Assembly (NCBI GenBank): GCA_944326425.1
Contig: CALVDX010000006.1
Span: 49,198-113,197 of the forward strand
DNA: 64,000 bases
Direction of reading: 5' to 3'
Source: Candidatus Gastranaerophilales bacterium
Lineage (GTDB): Bacteria > Cyanobacteriota > Vampirovibrionia > Gastranaerophilales > Gastranaerophilaceae
Positions 43,813-54,243 of the stretch are shown here, piece by piece. Positions within the stretch are counted from its first letter, which is position 1; each line of letters starts with the position of its first letter. Made by a program: the position numbers and the translations under genes. The notes under the pieces were generated by a model. It was not told the DNA's origin, ran no database searches, and saw only the letters and a list, made by a program, of their open reading frames with translations.

Positions 43813-44681
43813 ACATCTCCATACTTATTTTTCTCAAAACAGAGAATATTAATCAGCGAAAGCAGCATTACTACTGCAAGAAGTACAACCGCAAGCGCCG
43901 ATGCATAACCTAAATCAAGATTTTCAAACGCCCGTTCATAAATATAGTATACAATAGTTTTGCTGGAATTTAAAGGTCCGCCCTTTGTCATAACATATAT
44001 TTCGGCAAAAACCTTCATGGCAGATATAGAGCTGATTGTCGTTACCAGCGCAATAACCGGCATAATATGCGGAATTGTAACCGTCAAATGCTTGCTAAAA
44101 AATCCTGCACCGTCAACATCGCAGGCTTCATAAAGTTCCTGCGGCACAGACATAAGCGCTGCGAGGTATATCATCATATAGTACCCGATACCTTTCCAGA
44201 TAGTTACAAAAGCAACCGATAAAAGCGCAAATTTAGTATCCGTAAGCCATCCAACAGGCTCTATCCCGATAAGCGAAATAAGATAATTTAGAATCCCTTC
44301 CTGCGCATACAGCCATTTGAAAGCAATAGCCGCAACTACAATAGAAACAATTACAGGGAAATAAATAAGAAGTTTGTATAAAGTTATGCCCCTCAATTTC
44401 TGATTGATAAGAATTGCCAGAAACAGCGGAAAAATAACGAGCACCGGAACTGCAATAATCAAATATAAAAATGTATTTAAAAGCACCTGATAAAACAACG
44501 ACGAGTGAAAAAGTTTTACATAATTTTCTAATCCTACCCACTGCGGATTGTATATTGATGCCGAATAATCCTGAAATCCTAAGAAAATAGTCTGTACAAA
44601 CGGAATAAAAAAGAATATCAGAAGCACCGCAAGCGCCGGCAGCAATAATAAATATGGTGAGTATTTTGCATAAAACTTCAT
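43809..44681 (-). CDS. Sugar ABC transporter permease, MalF/UgpA type
   Basis: 290 residues, six membrane helices, with the permease EAA loop that contacts the ATPase: LMSVPQELYEACDVDGAGFFSKHLTVTIPH. It imports a sugar or glycerol-phosphate. No second permease or binding protein gene is adjacent, so the complex must be completed from elsewhere; the MsmX-type ATPase at 38410 is a candidate. It is transcribed ahead of the GT4 gene. The ribosome site is weak. Confidence 0.9.
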   Translation of the reverse strand: MKFYAKYSPYLLLLPALAVLLIFFFIPFVQTIFLGFQDYSASIYNPQWVGLENYVKLFHSSLFYQVLLNTFLYLIIAVPVLVIFPLFLAILINQKLRGITLYKLLIYFPVIVSIVVAAIAFKWLYAQEGILNYLISLIGIEPVGWLTDTKFALLSVAFVTIWKGIGYYMMIYLAALMSVPQELYEACDVDGAGFFSKHLTVTIPHIMPVIALVTTISSISAMKVFAEIYVMTKGGPLNSSKTIVYYIYERAFENLDLGYASALAVVLLAVVMLLSLINILCFEKNKYGDV

Positions 44682-44769
44682 ATTAAAATCCCGTTAAGTA
44701 CAATTGTACCAGCCGTTAGAAAAAATACAATACAACCGGTATACGAGATTTTATTTTTCCGTTTTCAAT

Positions 44770-44928
44770 ACATTTTTGTTACTTATGTATTGAATAACGG
44801 CAAAAACAGAAATATCTTTAATCTTTTTAGAATATTTTTTACAAATTGTTACATTATCCGATTTCCTTGCGGTCTAAACGGACTATTTATAATCGTTTTT
44901 TCGTTTCAATACATAAGTAACAAAATGT
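44770..44928. repeat. Long inverted repeat upstream of the EF-hand/LysM gene
   Basis: ACATTTTTGTTACTTATG followed by TATTGAA (44770-44794) recurs inverted as TTCAATACATAAG followed by TAACAAAATGT (44905-44928). Apart from one extra T, the 24-base arms match, with 110 bases between. A TATAAT at 44887-44892 lies just before the right arm, so the arm falls in the leader of the plus-strand gene at 44956. Candidate operator pair for looping or a remnant of a small element. Confidence 0.7.
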
Positions 44929-44955
44929 GATGTAAAGCTTCTGAAAGGACTCAAA

Positions 44956-45717
44956 ATGTTGAACTATTTTCTAAAAATGATAGATGGCGGAAAAGTTAAT
45001 TTGGGCAATATACAGGCAGGTGCAAAATTAGAAGATGTAAAAGATTCAAAACTCGGCTCTATATTCAAGGCGCTTGATTCTAATGAAAACAATGTGATTG
45101 ATGAACAAGAACTCCGTACATTTTTAGAACAGGTTAAGAATTTTGCCTCCGGCGGGAATAAAAAGAAACTTGGAAATAAAGAGTTTGAAACACTTAAAAA
45201 GGCTCTCGGCGATAAATTTAATAATTGCACAAAAGAAGAACTGTTGGAATTTATCAAACACTTATCAGAGAACACAAGCGGGCTAAAAACCATAACAACC
45301 CACCCGAACGGCGAAACTGAATATATTTATGAAGACGGCAGCCGTGTTACAACACATCTCGATGGAATGACTGAATATACTGAAAAAGACGGCTCCTCGG
45401 TTACACGGGATAAAGACGGGAATATTATTAACCGTACAACAAAAAAAGGTGGTATAACTATTGCCCGCCGCAAACTTAACGACGGCAGCACCGAATATAC
45501 AACAAGTGATGACACAACCGGTGTATTAGAAACAGAAGTCAAGGATAAGAACGGAAAAATTGTTTCGCAATCATTTATTGAAAATGGTGTTGAAACTAAA
45601 ATAAATTACCTTGATAACGGCGTTAAAGAAATAAGTACAATAGAAAACGGCGTCACAACAACCACACGTTTTGAAGACAAAACGGCAATCCGTGCGACCG
45701 TTACGGCAATCCTATAG
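44956..45717 (+). pseudogene. 5' part of a frameshifted EF-hand/LysM protein gene
   Basis: 254 codons, with GAAAGGA 7 bases before the ATG. Residues 41-52 (DSNENNVIDEQE) are a textbook EF-hand calcium loop. From about 115 there are tandem repeats of the form NGxTEYxxxDGSxVTxxxDG, like RHS/MORN-type beta repeats. The frame ends at 45717 in a short nonsense tail (TAIRATVTAIL). The sensible continuation (NGNPCDRYGNPIE) lies in the other frame from 45675, so the gene is split by a one-base loss in the A-run at 45679-45682. With one extra base, 44956-48332 would encode 1125 residues. It may be a true mutation or a sequence error. Confidence 0.75.
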
Positions 45718-48332
45718 AAATTAGTTCGGCAGAAGAAGAAATAGCAGAGGATGAAACACCTAAACAAACAAGAGTTGTCGTTCAAAATGGCGAGAGCATT
45801 GCCGCACTTGCGAAGAAATTCGGCTGTACGAAACAGGAAATAATTGACGCAAATCCGGGATTAGTCAAGGGTAAGGCACCAGATCAGTATTTCTATGCAG
45901 GCGAAGAAATCACAATTCCGCGCGAAGTGTCAGCCAAGGCGCTTGCCGGACGCCAAACTAAGGAAGAGGCGGAGGCTGTTTATATCGACTTTATTACAAG
46001 ACAGCAGACCCATGAAAAAGAGATTGAAAAAGAAAATCAGTTAATAAAAAAACATACAATGGCATTGCATATAAAACAGCAAACCGAAATACGTCAAAAA
46101 TCAGCAGCTTTTGCGGAAGAATTCTACAGAATAGCAGACGAGAACAGCAGTTATACCTCTATGCGAAAAATGCAAAAACTTTTGGATGAAAACATTACAG
46201 CGGATAACATAACAGCATTTCTTGACGCATACGATAAAGCTAAACAGGGTGATTCTTCAATAATAGATACTGTAACAAGTGAAATAATGCCGAGCGGCGA
46301 GAGGAGTGAACAGAAAAATGTATTAAGAACAATAATGGCAAAACTAACCGATGCGGCTCGCAAGGCAGAGGTATCCGAAGGTGATATTAAAAAAGCAAAT
46401 GATGATTTTGAGGCAAGTATAAAGAAAGAATACGACTCCTGGAGCGGTGCATTCAGACGTACAAATCCGCTTGAGATGGAAAAAGCCATAGACTTTTTAA
46501 GAGGTGCTATTATAGCAAAGAAAACTGACAATGTTGAGGAAATAAGCAATACGGATGCAATAAGTGCTTTTAATGAAAATTTTGCCTCAACAGATGCAGA
46601 GGCGCAAAAGCTCTACAAAAACGCTCGGGAAGAAGAGGGCTGGACAGCAAGCTTCGGAGATGCAGTATGCGGTTGGTTCGGGTGTAATACTGTAGAAGAT
46701 ATGGACAAAAAACTCGGAGAAAATGCCGCGTCCGTAAAACGTCTTGCGTCAGCAGAAACAGAAGCTGAATTCAAAACAATCTATCAAGAAATCTTTGGCA
46801 TAGAATTTGATAAAAATAAAATAGCGGCAAGAGATGCTGCGCTTAGCGACTATTATGAGGCACAAATACTTAATACGACTATAAGCGTAATAAATGACCT
46901 TTTAAAGAGCGCTGACAGTATGAATTATAACGATTTGCGCAGCTCGATTGAAGAGAAATTCCAACTTGATGATGAAACAGTTGATGCAATTATTGCATCT
47001 TACGAAGATTCTCTTGATATTCCGGCAGACAATGATGACGCCAAACGTACGCTTATATTGCAGTTCTTAAGAGATACGCATACAAACTCATCGGAAACAT
47101 TCATGGAATTAACAAAAGGTAAAACTCTTGAGCAAATGGACAAGGATTTGGAACTCCTTAATAAGAGTGCCTTCGGCACAAATGATATTGTTAAAGATGT
47201 TGTACAATTTAACGAAAATATGGTTATAACAGAAATGGTTACAGAAGGTGCCTTTGAAGTTGCAGGTACAATCGCACTGGCCTTTGTTCCGGGGTTAGGA
47301 CAGATTGCAGCAGCAAGACTTGCCGCAAATACAGCCAAATGGGGAACTAAGGCGGTTAAACTAACCCAAACCCTTAAAAAGGCAGAAAAAACTTTTGAAA
47401 CATTAGACAAATTACAAAAAGGCAAGGCTCTTACATCAAACATTGCTAACAGGCGCGCCCAAATCGGATTAAAAATGATGAATGCCGGAGTTGCAACAGC
47501 AACGATTGATTTATCAAATGGCGATGAGGTAAAAGAAGTCGTTAGAAAAACCCTTATGAATATGTCATTTGCCGGAATTGGTGCATCATCAAGCACACTT
47601 GCACCCAAATTAATGAAAGCCTTTGGGATAGCTAAACCTCTTGCTAATGAAATTGCGGAAGAAATTATTAACGTTGCGGGCGTTTACGGCGTAACAAAGA
47701 TTTCCGGCGATGATTACGGCTCAAGCGACGCATTCATTGACTTTGCAACAGGACTTGTAATAGCAAGAGTTTCTCATATTAAATCGGGAAGTATTAACAC
47801 TGCGAATGAGGCAGCAGTACATCAACCACGAATCTCTCGCGGCGTTAAGGGTGTTGTTAATAACCACCGTGATATGATTGCTGACGGTGAAGTTGCAAGA
47901 AATATTAACCAACAACACCTGAATGCAAATGAAAGAAAAATGGTAGAAGATGCTTTAGATGAAGTTCCGACACAGGAAGAACTTGATTTATATCACAAAG
48001 AACACGGCTACATTGAGCCAAGCAGAGAAGAAAGACAAGCTCTCGACAAACATCAGGAACAGGTTCGCAAAGATTACGCAAATGCACATGAAATTGGTAA
48101 TAATTTAGATATAAAACGGCAAAAATCCGCGGCGCAGGTCAAAAACGACATAGAAAAACTTGATGATGAACTAAAAGGTATTGACGGTAATATAAGACGT
48201 TTAGAACAACAAATTGCCGGAGCAAAACGTTTTGGCAAGAGTACAACCGCATTGGAAAAACAGCTTGCAGTATTAACCGAAAAAAGGAATCTAAAAGCCG
48301 CAAAACTTGAAACCTTGAAAAAGGATATTTAA
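45675..48332 (+). pseudogene. 3' part of the frameshifted EF-hand/LysM protein: LysM domain and long helical region
   Basis: The open frame runs back to 45675, upstream of the GTG at 45927 that a gene finder would take as start. It encodes QNGNPCDRYGNPIEISSAEE, then a LysM domain (VVVQNGESIAALAKKFGCTK, IIDANPG, YFYAGEEITIP), and about 800 residues of helical, acidic sequence. A hydrophobic helical stretch lies near VAGTIALAFVPGLGQIAAARL, and the C-terminus is a coiled coil (DDELKGIDGNIRRLEQQIAG). LysM binds peptidoglycan or chitin-type glycans. The region without the upstream part has no good start, which supports a single broken gene. Confidence 0.72.
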
Positions 48333-48391
48333 TCAACTTCGAGATAAATCGGCCAGAGATACAGAAATACCTGCTCCACCAAAACTTTAGA

Positions 48392-48414
48392 CGGCGGAAA
48401 AATTTTCTCCGCCG
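48392..48414. terminator. Possible terminator hairpin after the LysM gene
   Basis: CGGCGGA (48392-48398) pairs with TCCGCCG (48408-48414) around an AAAATTTTC loop. No T-run follows on the plus strand, so termination would be weak or factor-assisted. Confidence 0.45.
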
Positions 48415-48417
48415 AGG

Positions 48418-48446
48418 TTGGCTTAATCCCAAATCTGTAGTATAAT
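48418..48446 (+). promoter_or_regulatory. Promoter for the GH57 gene, giving a nearly leaderless mRNA
   Basis: TTGGCT (48418-48423), 17-base spacer, TATAAT (48441-48446). The ATG at 48456 is only 9 bases beyond the -10 box, so the predicted leader is about 3 bases and has no Shine-Dalgarno. Confidence 0.6.
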
Positions 48447-48455
48447 CTCAATGAA

Positions 48456-50693
48456 ATGATGAAGGATTTAAACAAACTGTCGGTTGCGTTTTACTGGCAT
48501 CTTCACCAACCGGTATATCAGCTGGAAGATACGTTCCTTATGCCGTATGTCCGTTTACATGCGGTTAAAGATTATCTTGATATGCTGCTGATTCTGGAAA
48601 AATTCCCTTCACTGAAGCTCAACTTTAACATTGTACCCTCGCTTATTGATTCAATCCTAAGCTATATTGAGGACGGTTATACAGATGTACAGCAGGATTT
48701 AACTCTTTCTGATATAGAAAAGCTTACCGATGACGAAAAAGCATTTATTTTAAATAACTTTTTCACTGCAAATTATGAAACCATGATTTTAAAAAGCGAG
48801 CGGTACACACAACTCTATAAAAGGCGGTTCAAAACACAGGAGCCAAACCTTAAAGAGTTTACCCATCAGGATTATTCAGACTTAATGGCGCTGTTTAACC
48901 TTGCCTGGGTTGATTCTTCACATAAAAACCGCTATCCTGAATACAGATATTTGTTTGATAAACAGGAAGGATTTTCATTAGACGACCGGCAGAATATAAT
49001 TCAGCTGCACCTGAGAATAATGGGCGATATCATTCCGTCTTATAAATATTTCCTTAGCGAAGGGCGGATAGAAATTACAACCAGTCCGTACTATCATCCG
49101 ATACTTCCGATTATTCAGGATGTTAAAGCTGTCTTAAGGGATGCCGATACGTCAGAAGAACTGCCGCCGCGGTTTAATATGTCTCTGGATGCGAAAAAAC
49201 AAATCCGGTCAGGACTTGACAGAATAGAAGAAATTTTCGGCGTCCGCCCCAAAGGTCTGTGGCCGCCCGAACTCTGTTTGAGCAACAAAACCCTGAATAC
49301 CCTTGCACAGGAAGGAATTGAATGGACGATATCCGATGAAGCCATCCTTTCCGAATCAATAGATTTTCCTTTTATAAGAGACTTTAAAAGCAATCTTGAG
49401 GATCCCTATCATCTTTTAAAAGTATATGAATTTAAAGACAAGTCTGCACCTATAGATATCGTATTTAGGGATCGTTCACTTGCCAATCTCATAAATTTTG
49501 AATATGCCAATATTGATAATAAAATGGCAGCAAGAGATTTGTACGACAAAATAAAATCTATTCAATCCAAGCTTCTTGTTTCACCGGACGATACACACCT
49601 GCTTACAATAGCGCTGGACGGAGAAAATTGCTGGGAGCGTTACGACAACGACGGTGTAGAATTCCTTGAAACGATTTATTCTGAAATAGAAAATGACCCG
49701 AGTCTCGAAACAGTTCTTATCAGCGATTATATAAAACAAGACAGACATAAAAAAGAACTCAAAAAGATTTATGCAGGCTCCTGGATTAATAACAGTTTCC
49801 GCTACTGGATAGGAGACAAAGAAAAAAATACGGCCTGGGCCAGTGTAAAACATGTCCGCGATGATATTTTTGCATTTAAAAAAGAACACCGCGACATACC
49901 TAAATCCTTCCTTGAAGATGCAATGAATGAACTTTACATCTGTCAGGGCAGCGACTGGTTCTGGTGGTACGGCGAACCTAATAACTCCGGCCAGGACTAC
50001 ATCTTTGACTATATTTTCAGAGAACGATTGAAAAATATTTATAAGATTCTTGGAACAAATCCGCCGGAATATTTAGAAACCCCTTTTATTACTACAAACG
50101 ACCTCGGGATGAAATACCCCGAAGCTCTGCAGACTCAAACAATAGACGGTAAATTATCCTCCGACGAAAACTGGAGCAATGCAGGCAGTATAATAATTCC
50201 GGACGGTCCTGTATATCAGGAAAACAAACTCTTTGATAAAATATCATTCTGCAATGACACAGAAAATATTTATTTAAGGATTTATACCAATAAAAACCCC
50301 GAAACAATATCAAAAAAAATCAACCAGTTTCATATTTATACGCGTAATGCATCCGTAATTACCCCGCGGGCGCCAATCAGATTAATTGATAAAAACGAAG
50401 AAAATTCGCTGATTGTGAGAGAAAAATTTAATAATGAACTTTTACTTATAATTATTAATGATGAACTTTTTCCTATACGTTTTTTAACAGCCCGCGAAGA
50501 GAACTGCTGGCGGCTTGAGGGTATAAACAATATAGAAATTAAATACGAAGATGTTATAGATATAAAACTCCCGTTTTCAGATTTAGGAATAAACAACGGA
50601 GATATAATGGAAATGTTTTTTGCCACCTCGGACAACGGAATAAAAGATACTTATATCCCGAACGACGCACTTCTTGTTCTCAAACGCGGATAA
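48456..50693 (+). CDS. Glycoside hydrolase family 57 (alpha-amylase/glucanotransferase-like)
   Basis: 745 residues. The GH57 barrel starts VAFYWHLHQPVYQLED (the HxHQP motif). The catalytic glutamate is in GLWPPELCLS (about residue 272) and the aspartate region is ALDGENCWERYDNDG (about 388), followed by DWFWWYGEPNNSGQDYIFDY. The last 200 residues form a beta-rich domain (SSDENWSNAGSIIIPDGPVY) that may bind glycan. No signal peptide, so it acts on internal glucan together with the phosphorylase at the window start. Two adjacent ATGs open the frame (MMKDLNK); either could be used. Confidence 0.92.
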   Translation: MMKDLNKLSVAFYWHLHQPVYQLEDTFLMPYVRLHAVKDYLDMLLILEKFPSLKLNFNIVPSLIDSILSYIEDGYTDVQQDLTLSDIEKLTDDEKAFILNNFFTANYETMILKSERYTQLYKRRFKTQEPNLKEFTHQDYSDLMALFNLAWVDSSHKNRYPEYRYLFDKQEGFSLDDRQNIIQLHLRIMGDIIPSYKYFLSEGRIEITTSPYYHPILPIIQDVKAVLRDADTSEELPPRFNMSLDAKKQIRSGLDRIEEIFGVRPKGLWPPELCLSNKTLNTLAQEGIEWTISDEAILSESIDFPFIRDFKSNLEDPYHLLKVYEFKDKSAPIDIVFRDRSLANLINFEYANIDNKMAARDLYDKIKSIQSKLLVSPDDTHLLTIALDGENCWERYDNDGVEFLETIYSEIENDPSLETVLISDYIKQDRHKKELKKIYAGSWINNSFRYWIGDKEKNTAWASVKHVRDDIFAFKKEHRDIPKSFLEDAMNELYICQGSDWFWWYGEPNNSGQDYIFDYIFRERLKNIYKILGTNPPEYLETPFITTNDLGMKYPEALQTQTIDGKLSSDENWSNAGSIIIPDGPVYQENKLFDKISFCNDTENIYLRIYTNKNPETISKKINQFHIYTRNASVITPRAPIRLIDKNEENSLIVREKFNNELLLIIINDELFPIRFLTAREENCWRLEGINNIEIKYEDVIDIKLPFSDLGINNGDIMEMFFATSDNGIKDTYIPNDALLVLKRG

Positions 50694-50815
50694 AAAATCC
50701 AACTAAAGTTATACCCCCTAACCCCATCATATTCATTAAATACAGGATGTGAGAGAAGAAAATCAATGTAAAAATAAAAATATAGAGAATACATTGTTAG
50801 TAAGAGGCTCCAAAA

Positions 50816-50959
50816 ATGAATTTACACGAAGAATGTCTGCTTAAATACCTCACAAACTCATTCAGTCTTGCAAATACTACTAATGTACTTTTACGCTGCA
50901 ACAAGCTGATTGAGAAAAAATTCCAAACAATAAAAACATTTAACAAAAGCCCCAATTAA
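50816..50959 (+). CDS. Short protein of unknown function (47 aa)
   Basis: A 47-codon frame beginning MNLHEECLLKYLTNSFSLAN, in a gap of about 390 bases between the GH57 and diguanylate cyclase genes. AAGAGG lies about 9 bases before the ATG. The sequence is helical with a basic end (LRCNKLIEKKFQTIKTF) and faintly recalls small RNA polymerase omega-like peptides (NSFSLANTTNVLLR), which I do not claim. The rest of the gap (50694-51084) holds nothing else identifiable. Confidence 0.5.
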   Translation: MNLHEECLLKYLTNSFSLANTTNVLLRCNKLIEKKFQTIKTFNKSPN

Positions 50960-51084
50960 ATATTACACTCCGCTGCAGAATTTTATCAGCATCTTCTGCG
51001 TCTTCATCTTAAAGGTCAAAAGTTGCAAAAATCCCGCGCCTAAACTATACTTATAATCAATAGATAAGAAGAGGGATTAGCATT

Positions 51085-52890
51085 TTGAGTAAGATAGGGA
51101 AAGTTACCGTATTAAATATTTTTGCCTGTGTAATGATTGTTTTTACCGCGGTTATTGTTTTTTGGCTGCTGGCAAAAAATAATCTTTTTACAGATTTTAT
51201 AAAAGATGCCGAAAATAAGTCGTTTGACTACCGGCAGAAAGTACTTGCAGGCAGGAAAAACCATTTTCTTGCCAGAAACAGTATTTCTGTAGTAACAATC
51301 GATGATGTGAGTTTTGAATACCTTTGGGACAAATACGGTGAGTGGCCAATACCGCGAAATGTATACGCAGAACTTATAGATTACATTGAACAATCAAACC
51401 CGAAAGCTATTGTATTTGACCTGCTTTTTATCAAATCCCTCAGAAGCTCTGCTGACGCTGATAATAAACTTGTAGATACCGTTAATAAATACGACAATAT
51501 TTATATGGCAATGAATTTTGACAATATTCCTGCAGATGCAAGAAAACCCCAGGATTTGCCTGAAAAATTGAGAGTGAATGTTGACAATCAATCGAAAGTA
51601 AATCTTGTATCTAATATGACATTTTCAAATTGCCGTACAATACTGGAAGGCCTGCTAAACGGTAAAGCGCACGTAGGGATAGCAAATGTTAACCGCAGTA
51701 ATGACGGTATAATTCGTACAGTATCACCATTTGCTTTTTATAAAGGGGGCTATTACCCGTATCTGTCTCTTCTTGCCGGTGATAATTATTTAAACACGGA
51801 ACACTCAACAACCTATACTATTAACCCGAAATCCGAATTACTTATTGGAGACAGAAAAATTCCGCTGACCGATGAGGGTGAAGTTATACTGAACTGGTAC
51901 GGCGAAGCAGGACGCGTTTTCGATATGGTTCCTGTATACAAACTACTTTTAGACATCAGAAACGGACAAAATAATTATAATTTTAAGGATAAAACTGTTT
52001 ATATAGGAACGACGGCAACAAGCCTCCATGATACAAAGAGCGTACCGGTTTCAAAACTTTACCCCGGGGTAGAAATTCACGCCACTTTTCTTAATAACCT
52101 GATTGATAATAATTTTATTAAGAAAACTTCATTTATAACAGATATCACAATATGTACGTTTCTTGCTCTTGTTACTGTTTTTATAGTATTTGCCTCCTCA
52201 AGCGCAATATTTGCAACGCTCTCTACTATTATGATACTTGTAGGGTATACTTTCATTACATATTACCTTATGTATATTTCAAACCTCTGGGCGCCGTTAA
52301 TACTGCCGGCTTTTATTGTAATTATTATCTTTGCACTTTCATATATTATTAAATACATAATCAAATCCCGCGATTTTGAATATCAGTACAAACTCGCAAC
52401 AGTAGACGGGTTAACGGATTTATACAACCACAGGTATTTTCAGGAAAGCCTTAAGCAGCAGATGGAAACCGCTAAGCGTTACGGCTCTTCTGTATCTCTG
52501 ATAATTGTTGATATCGATTTCTTTAAAAAATTCAATGATACATACGGACACCAGGCCGGTGATGCGGTTTTAAGACAGGTAGCACAGGTTCTCAAAAAGA
52601 ATGTAAGAACAAGTGATATTGTTTGCAGATACGGCGGGGAAGAAATGAGTATAATTCTTCCAAATACTAATAACAAAGAAGCACGAACAAACGCTGAACG
52701 TATTTGTAAAGCTGTAGCAGAAAAACCGTTTAAGCTCAATGCGACAGATGAAAGCCACGTTACAATCAGCCTTGGCGTTGCAACATATCCAGAGGATGGC
52801 GAAATTCCCAAAGACCTGATAGAAACCGCAGACAAGGGATTATACAGAGCAAAAGAAAACGGAAGAAATCAGGTAGGAGCGCCTGAATGA
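51085..52890 (+). CDS. CHASE2-domain diguanylate cyclase (GGDEF)
   Basis: 601 residues from a TTG start (AGAGGGATTAG upstream). One membrane helix (about 9-30), a periplasmic CHASE2 sensor (about 40-320: [39 protein letters not shown]), three helices (about 350-435), then a GGDEF domain. The active site is [10 protein letters not shown] (GGEEM form) and the inhibitory I-site RTSD lies five residues earlier, so it should make c-di-GMP with product feedback. The extracytoplasmic signal is unknown. Overlaps trmFO by 4 bases. Confidence 0.93.
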   Translation: MSKIGKVTVLNIFACVMIVFTAVIVFWLLAKNNLFTDFIKDAENKSFDYRQKVLAGRKNHFLARNSISVVTIDDVSFEYLWDKYGEWPIPRNVYAELIDYIEQSNPKAIVFDLLFIKSLRSSADADNKLVDTVNKYDNIYMAMNFDNIPADARKPQDLPEKLRVNVDNQSKVNLVSNMTFSNCRTILEGLLNGKAHVGIANVNRSNDGIIRTVSPFAFYKGGYYPYLSLLAGDNYLNTEHSTTYTINPKSELLIGDRKIPLTDEGEVILNWYGEAGRVFDMVPVYKLLLDIRNGQNNYNFKDKTVYIGTTATSLHDTKSVPVSKLYPGVEIHATFLNNLIDNNFIKKTSFITDITICTFLALVTVFIVFASSSAIFATLSTIMILVGYTFITYYLMYISNLWAPLILPAFIVIIIFALSYIIKYIIKSRDFEYQYKLATVDGLTDLYNHRYFQESLKQQMETAKRYGSSVSLIIVDIDFFKKFNDTYGHQAGDAVLRQVAQVLKKNVRTSDIVCRYGGEEMSIILPNTNNKEARTNAERICKAVAEKPFKLNATDESHVTISLGVATYPEDGEIPKDLIETADKGLYRAKENGRNQVGAPE

Positions 52891-54185
52891 CTTTTGTAAC
52901 AGTAATCGGTGCAGGCCTTGCCGGCTCAGAAGCAGCATTGCAGCTTGCAAAACGCGGAATAAAAGTCAAACTATGCGAAATGCGTCCTAAAAAAACAACC
53001 GGCGCACACAAGACAGATAAGTTTGCAGAATTTGTATGCTCTAACAGTCTCGGGTCTTTTGATATTACAAACGCAAGCGGACTATTAAAAGAAGAAATAA
53101 AACGCTTAGGCGGAGAACTTATAAAAATTGCGTTTGAACATCAGGTTCCTGCAGGCAGCGCGCTTGCCATTGACAGAGAAGGGTTTTCCAAAAAAGTTAC
53201 GGAAATAATTAAAAATAATCCGTTAATTGAAGTTATTAACGAAGAAATCACACAAATCCCCGTAACTCCGGCAATTATAGCCTCAGGCCCCCTTACATCG
53301 GATACTATGGCTGCAGCTTTACAAGAATTCACAGGATGCAGTCATCTTCACTTCTTTGACGCAATAGCACCAATTATTGAAAAAGACAGTATAGACTTTA
53401 ATAAAGCTTTTTACGCATCAAGATACGACAAGGGCGAAGCTTCTTATATCAATTGTCCGATGAATGAAGAAGAATACAAAAAATTTTATGATATTCTTAT
53501 AAATGCCCCGAGAATTGAACTAAAAGAGTTTGAAAAAGATGCTAAATTTTTTGAATCCTGTCTGCCGGTTGAAGTACTTGCATCCCGTGGAGTCGATACA
53601 TTAAGATTTGGTCCGATGAAACCTGTAGGGCTTATTGACAAACGCACCGGAAAAGAAAATTATGCAGTTGTACAATTAAGACAGGATAATTCTGCTAAAA
53701 CTCTGTATAATATCGTAGGATTCCAAACAAACCTTAAATGGGGAAGCCAGAAAGAACTTATACATTCAATCCCGGGATTGGAGAGTGCAAACATTGTACG
53801 CTACGGAGTAATGCACAGAAACACATTTATTAACAGTCCGAAAGTTTTAACCCCGTTCTTAAATACACGTAAACGGCAAGACTTATTTTTTGCAGGCCAG
53901 TTAACCGGAACAGAAGGGTACACAGAATCAATCGCAACCGGAATGCTTGCCGGTATTAACGCTGCAAAACTTATCCTTGGCGAAGAACTCCTCAAACTTC
54001 CTGAAGAAACGATTCTCGGAGCATTAACCCGTTATATATCGGATGAGACACACGAAAACTTTCAGCCCATAAACTCTAACTGGGGATTGCTACCGCCAAT
54101 AGAACTGCCTAAAAAAGAACGCAAAAACAAAAAATTAAAAGCAGAACTGCTTGCAAAGCGGGCGCTAGAAACATTAAAGACATAA
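52887..54185 (+). CDS. trmFO: Folate/FAD-dependent tRNA (m5U54) methyltransferase
   Basis: 432 residues. FAD motif [21 protein letters not shown], followed by [72 protein letters not shown] and [19 protein letters not shown], all characteristic of TrmFO. It methylates U54 in the T-loop of tRNAs using methylenetetrahydrofolate. The ATG overlaps the end of the diguanylate cyclase gene (ATGA), so the two are translationally coupled, with no obvious functional link. Confidence 0.96.
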   Translation: MTFVTVIGAGLAGSEAALQLAKRGIKVKLCEMRPKKTTGAHKTDKFAEFVCSNSLGSFDITNASGLLKEEIKRLGGELIKIAFEHQVPAGSALAIDREGFSKKVTEIIKNNPLIEVINEEITQIPVTPAIIASGPLTSDTMAAALQEFTGCSHLHFFDAIAPIIEKDSIDFNKAFYASRYDKGEASYINCPMNEEEYKKFYDILINAPRIELKEFEKDAKFFESCLPVEVLASRGVDTLRFGPMKPVGLIDKRTGKENYAVVQLRQDNSAKTLYNIVGFQTNLKWGSQKELIHSIPGLESANIVRYGVMHRNTFINSPKVLTPFLNTRKRQDLFFAGQLTGTEGYTESIATGMLAGINAAKLILGEELLKLPEETILGALTRYISDETHENFQPINSNWGLLPPIELPKKERKNKKLKAELLAKRALETLKT

Positions 54186-54243
54186 GTTTACAAATAAGCA
54201 GCAGGGTAGGGCAAAGTAGCCCACACGTCTTTATTCATACATT

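Noticed and set aside
45660..45717. Programmed -1 frameshift in the EF-hand/LysM gene
   Set aside because: The junction C-AAA-A does not form a proper X-XXY-YYZ slippery site and no downstream pseudoknot is obvious; a one-base deletion is simpler.
47000..47608. Minus-strand 202-codon frame opposite the LysM protein
   Set aside because: Shadow of the coding strand; composition (Ser/Ala/Val-rich) is typical of a complement of acidic helical sequence.
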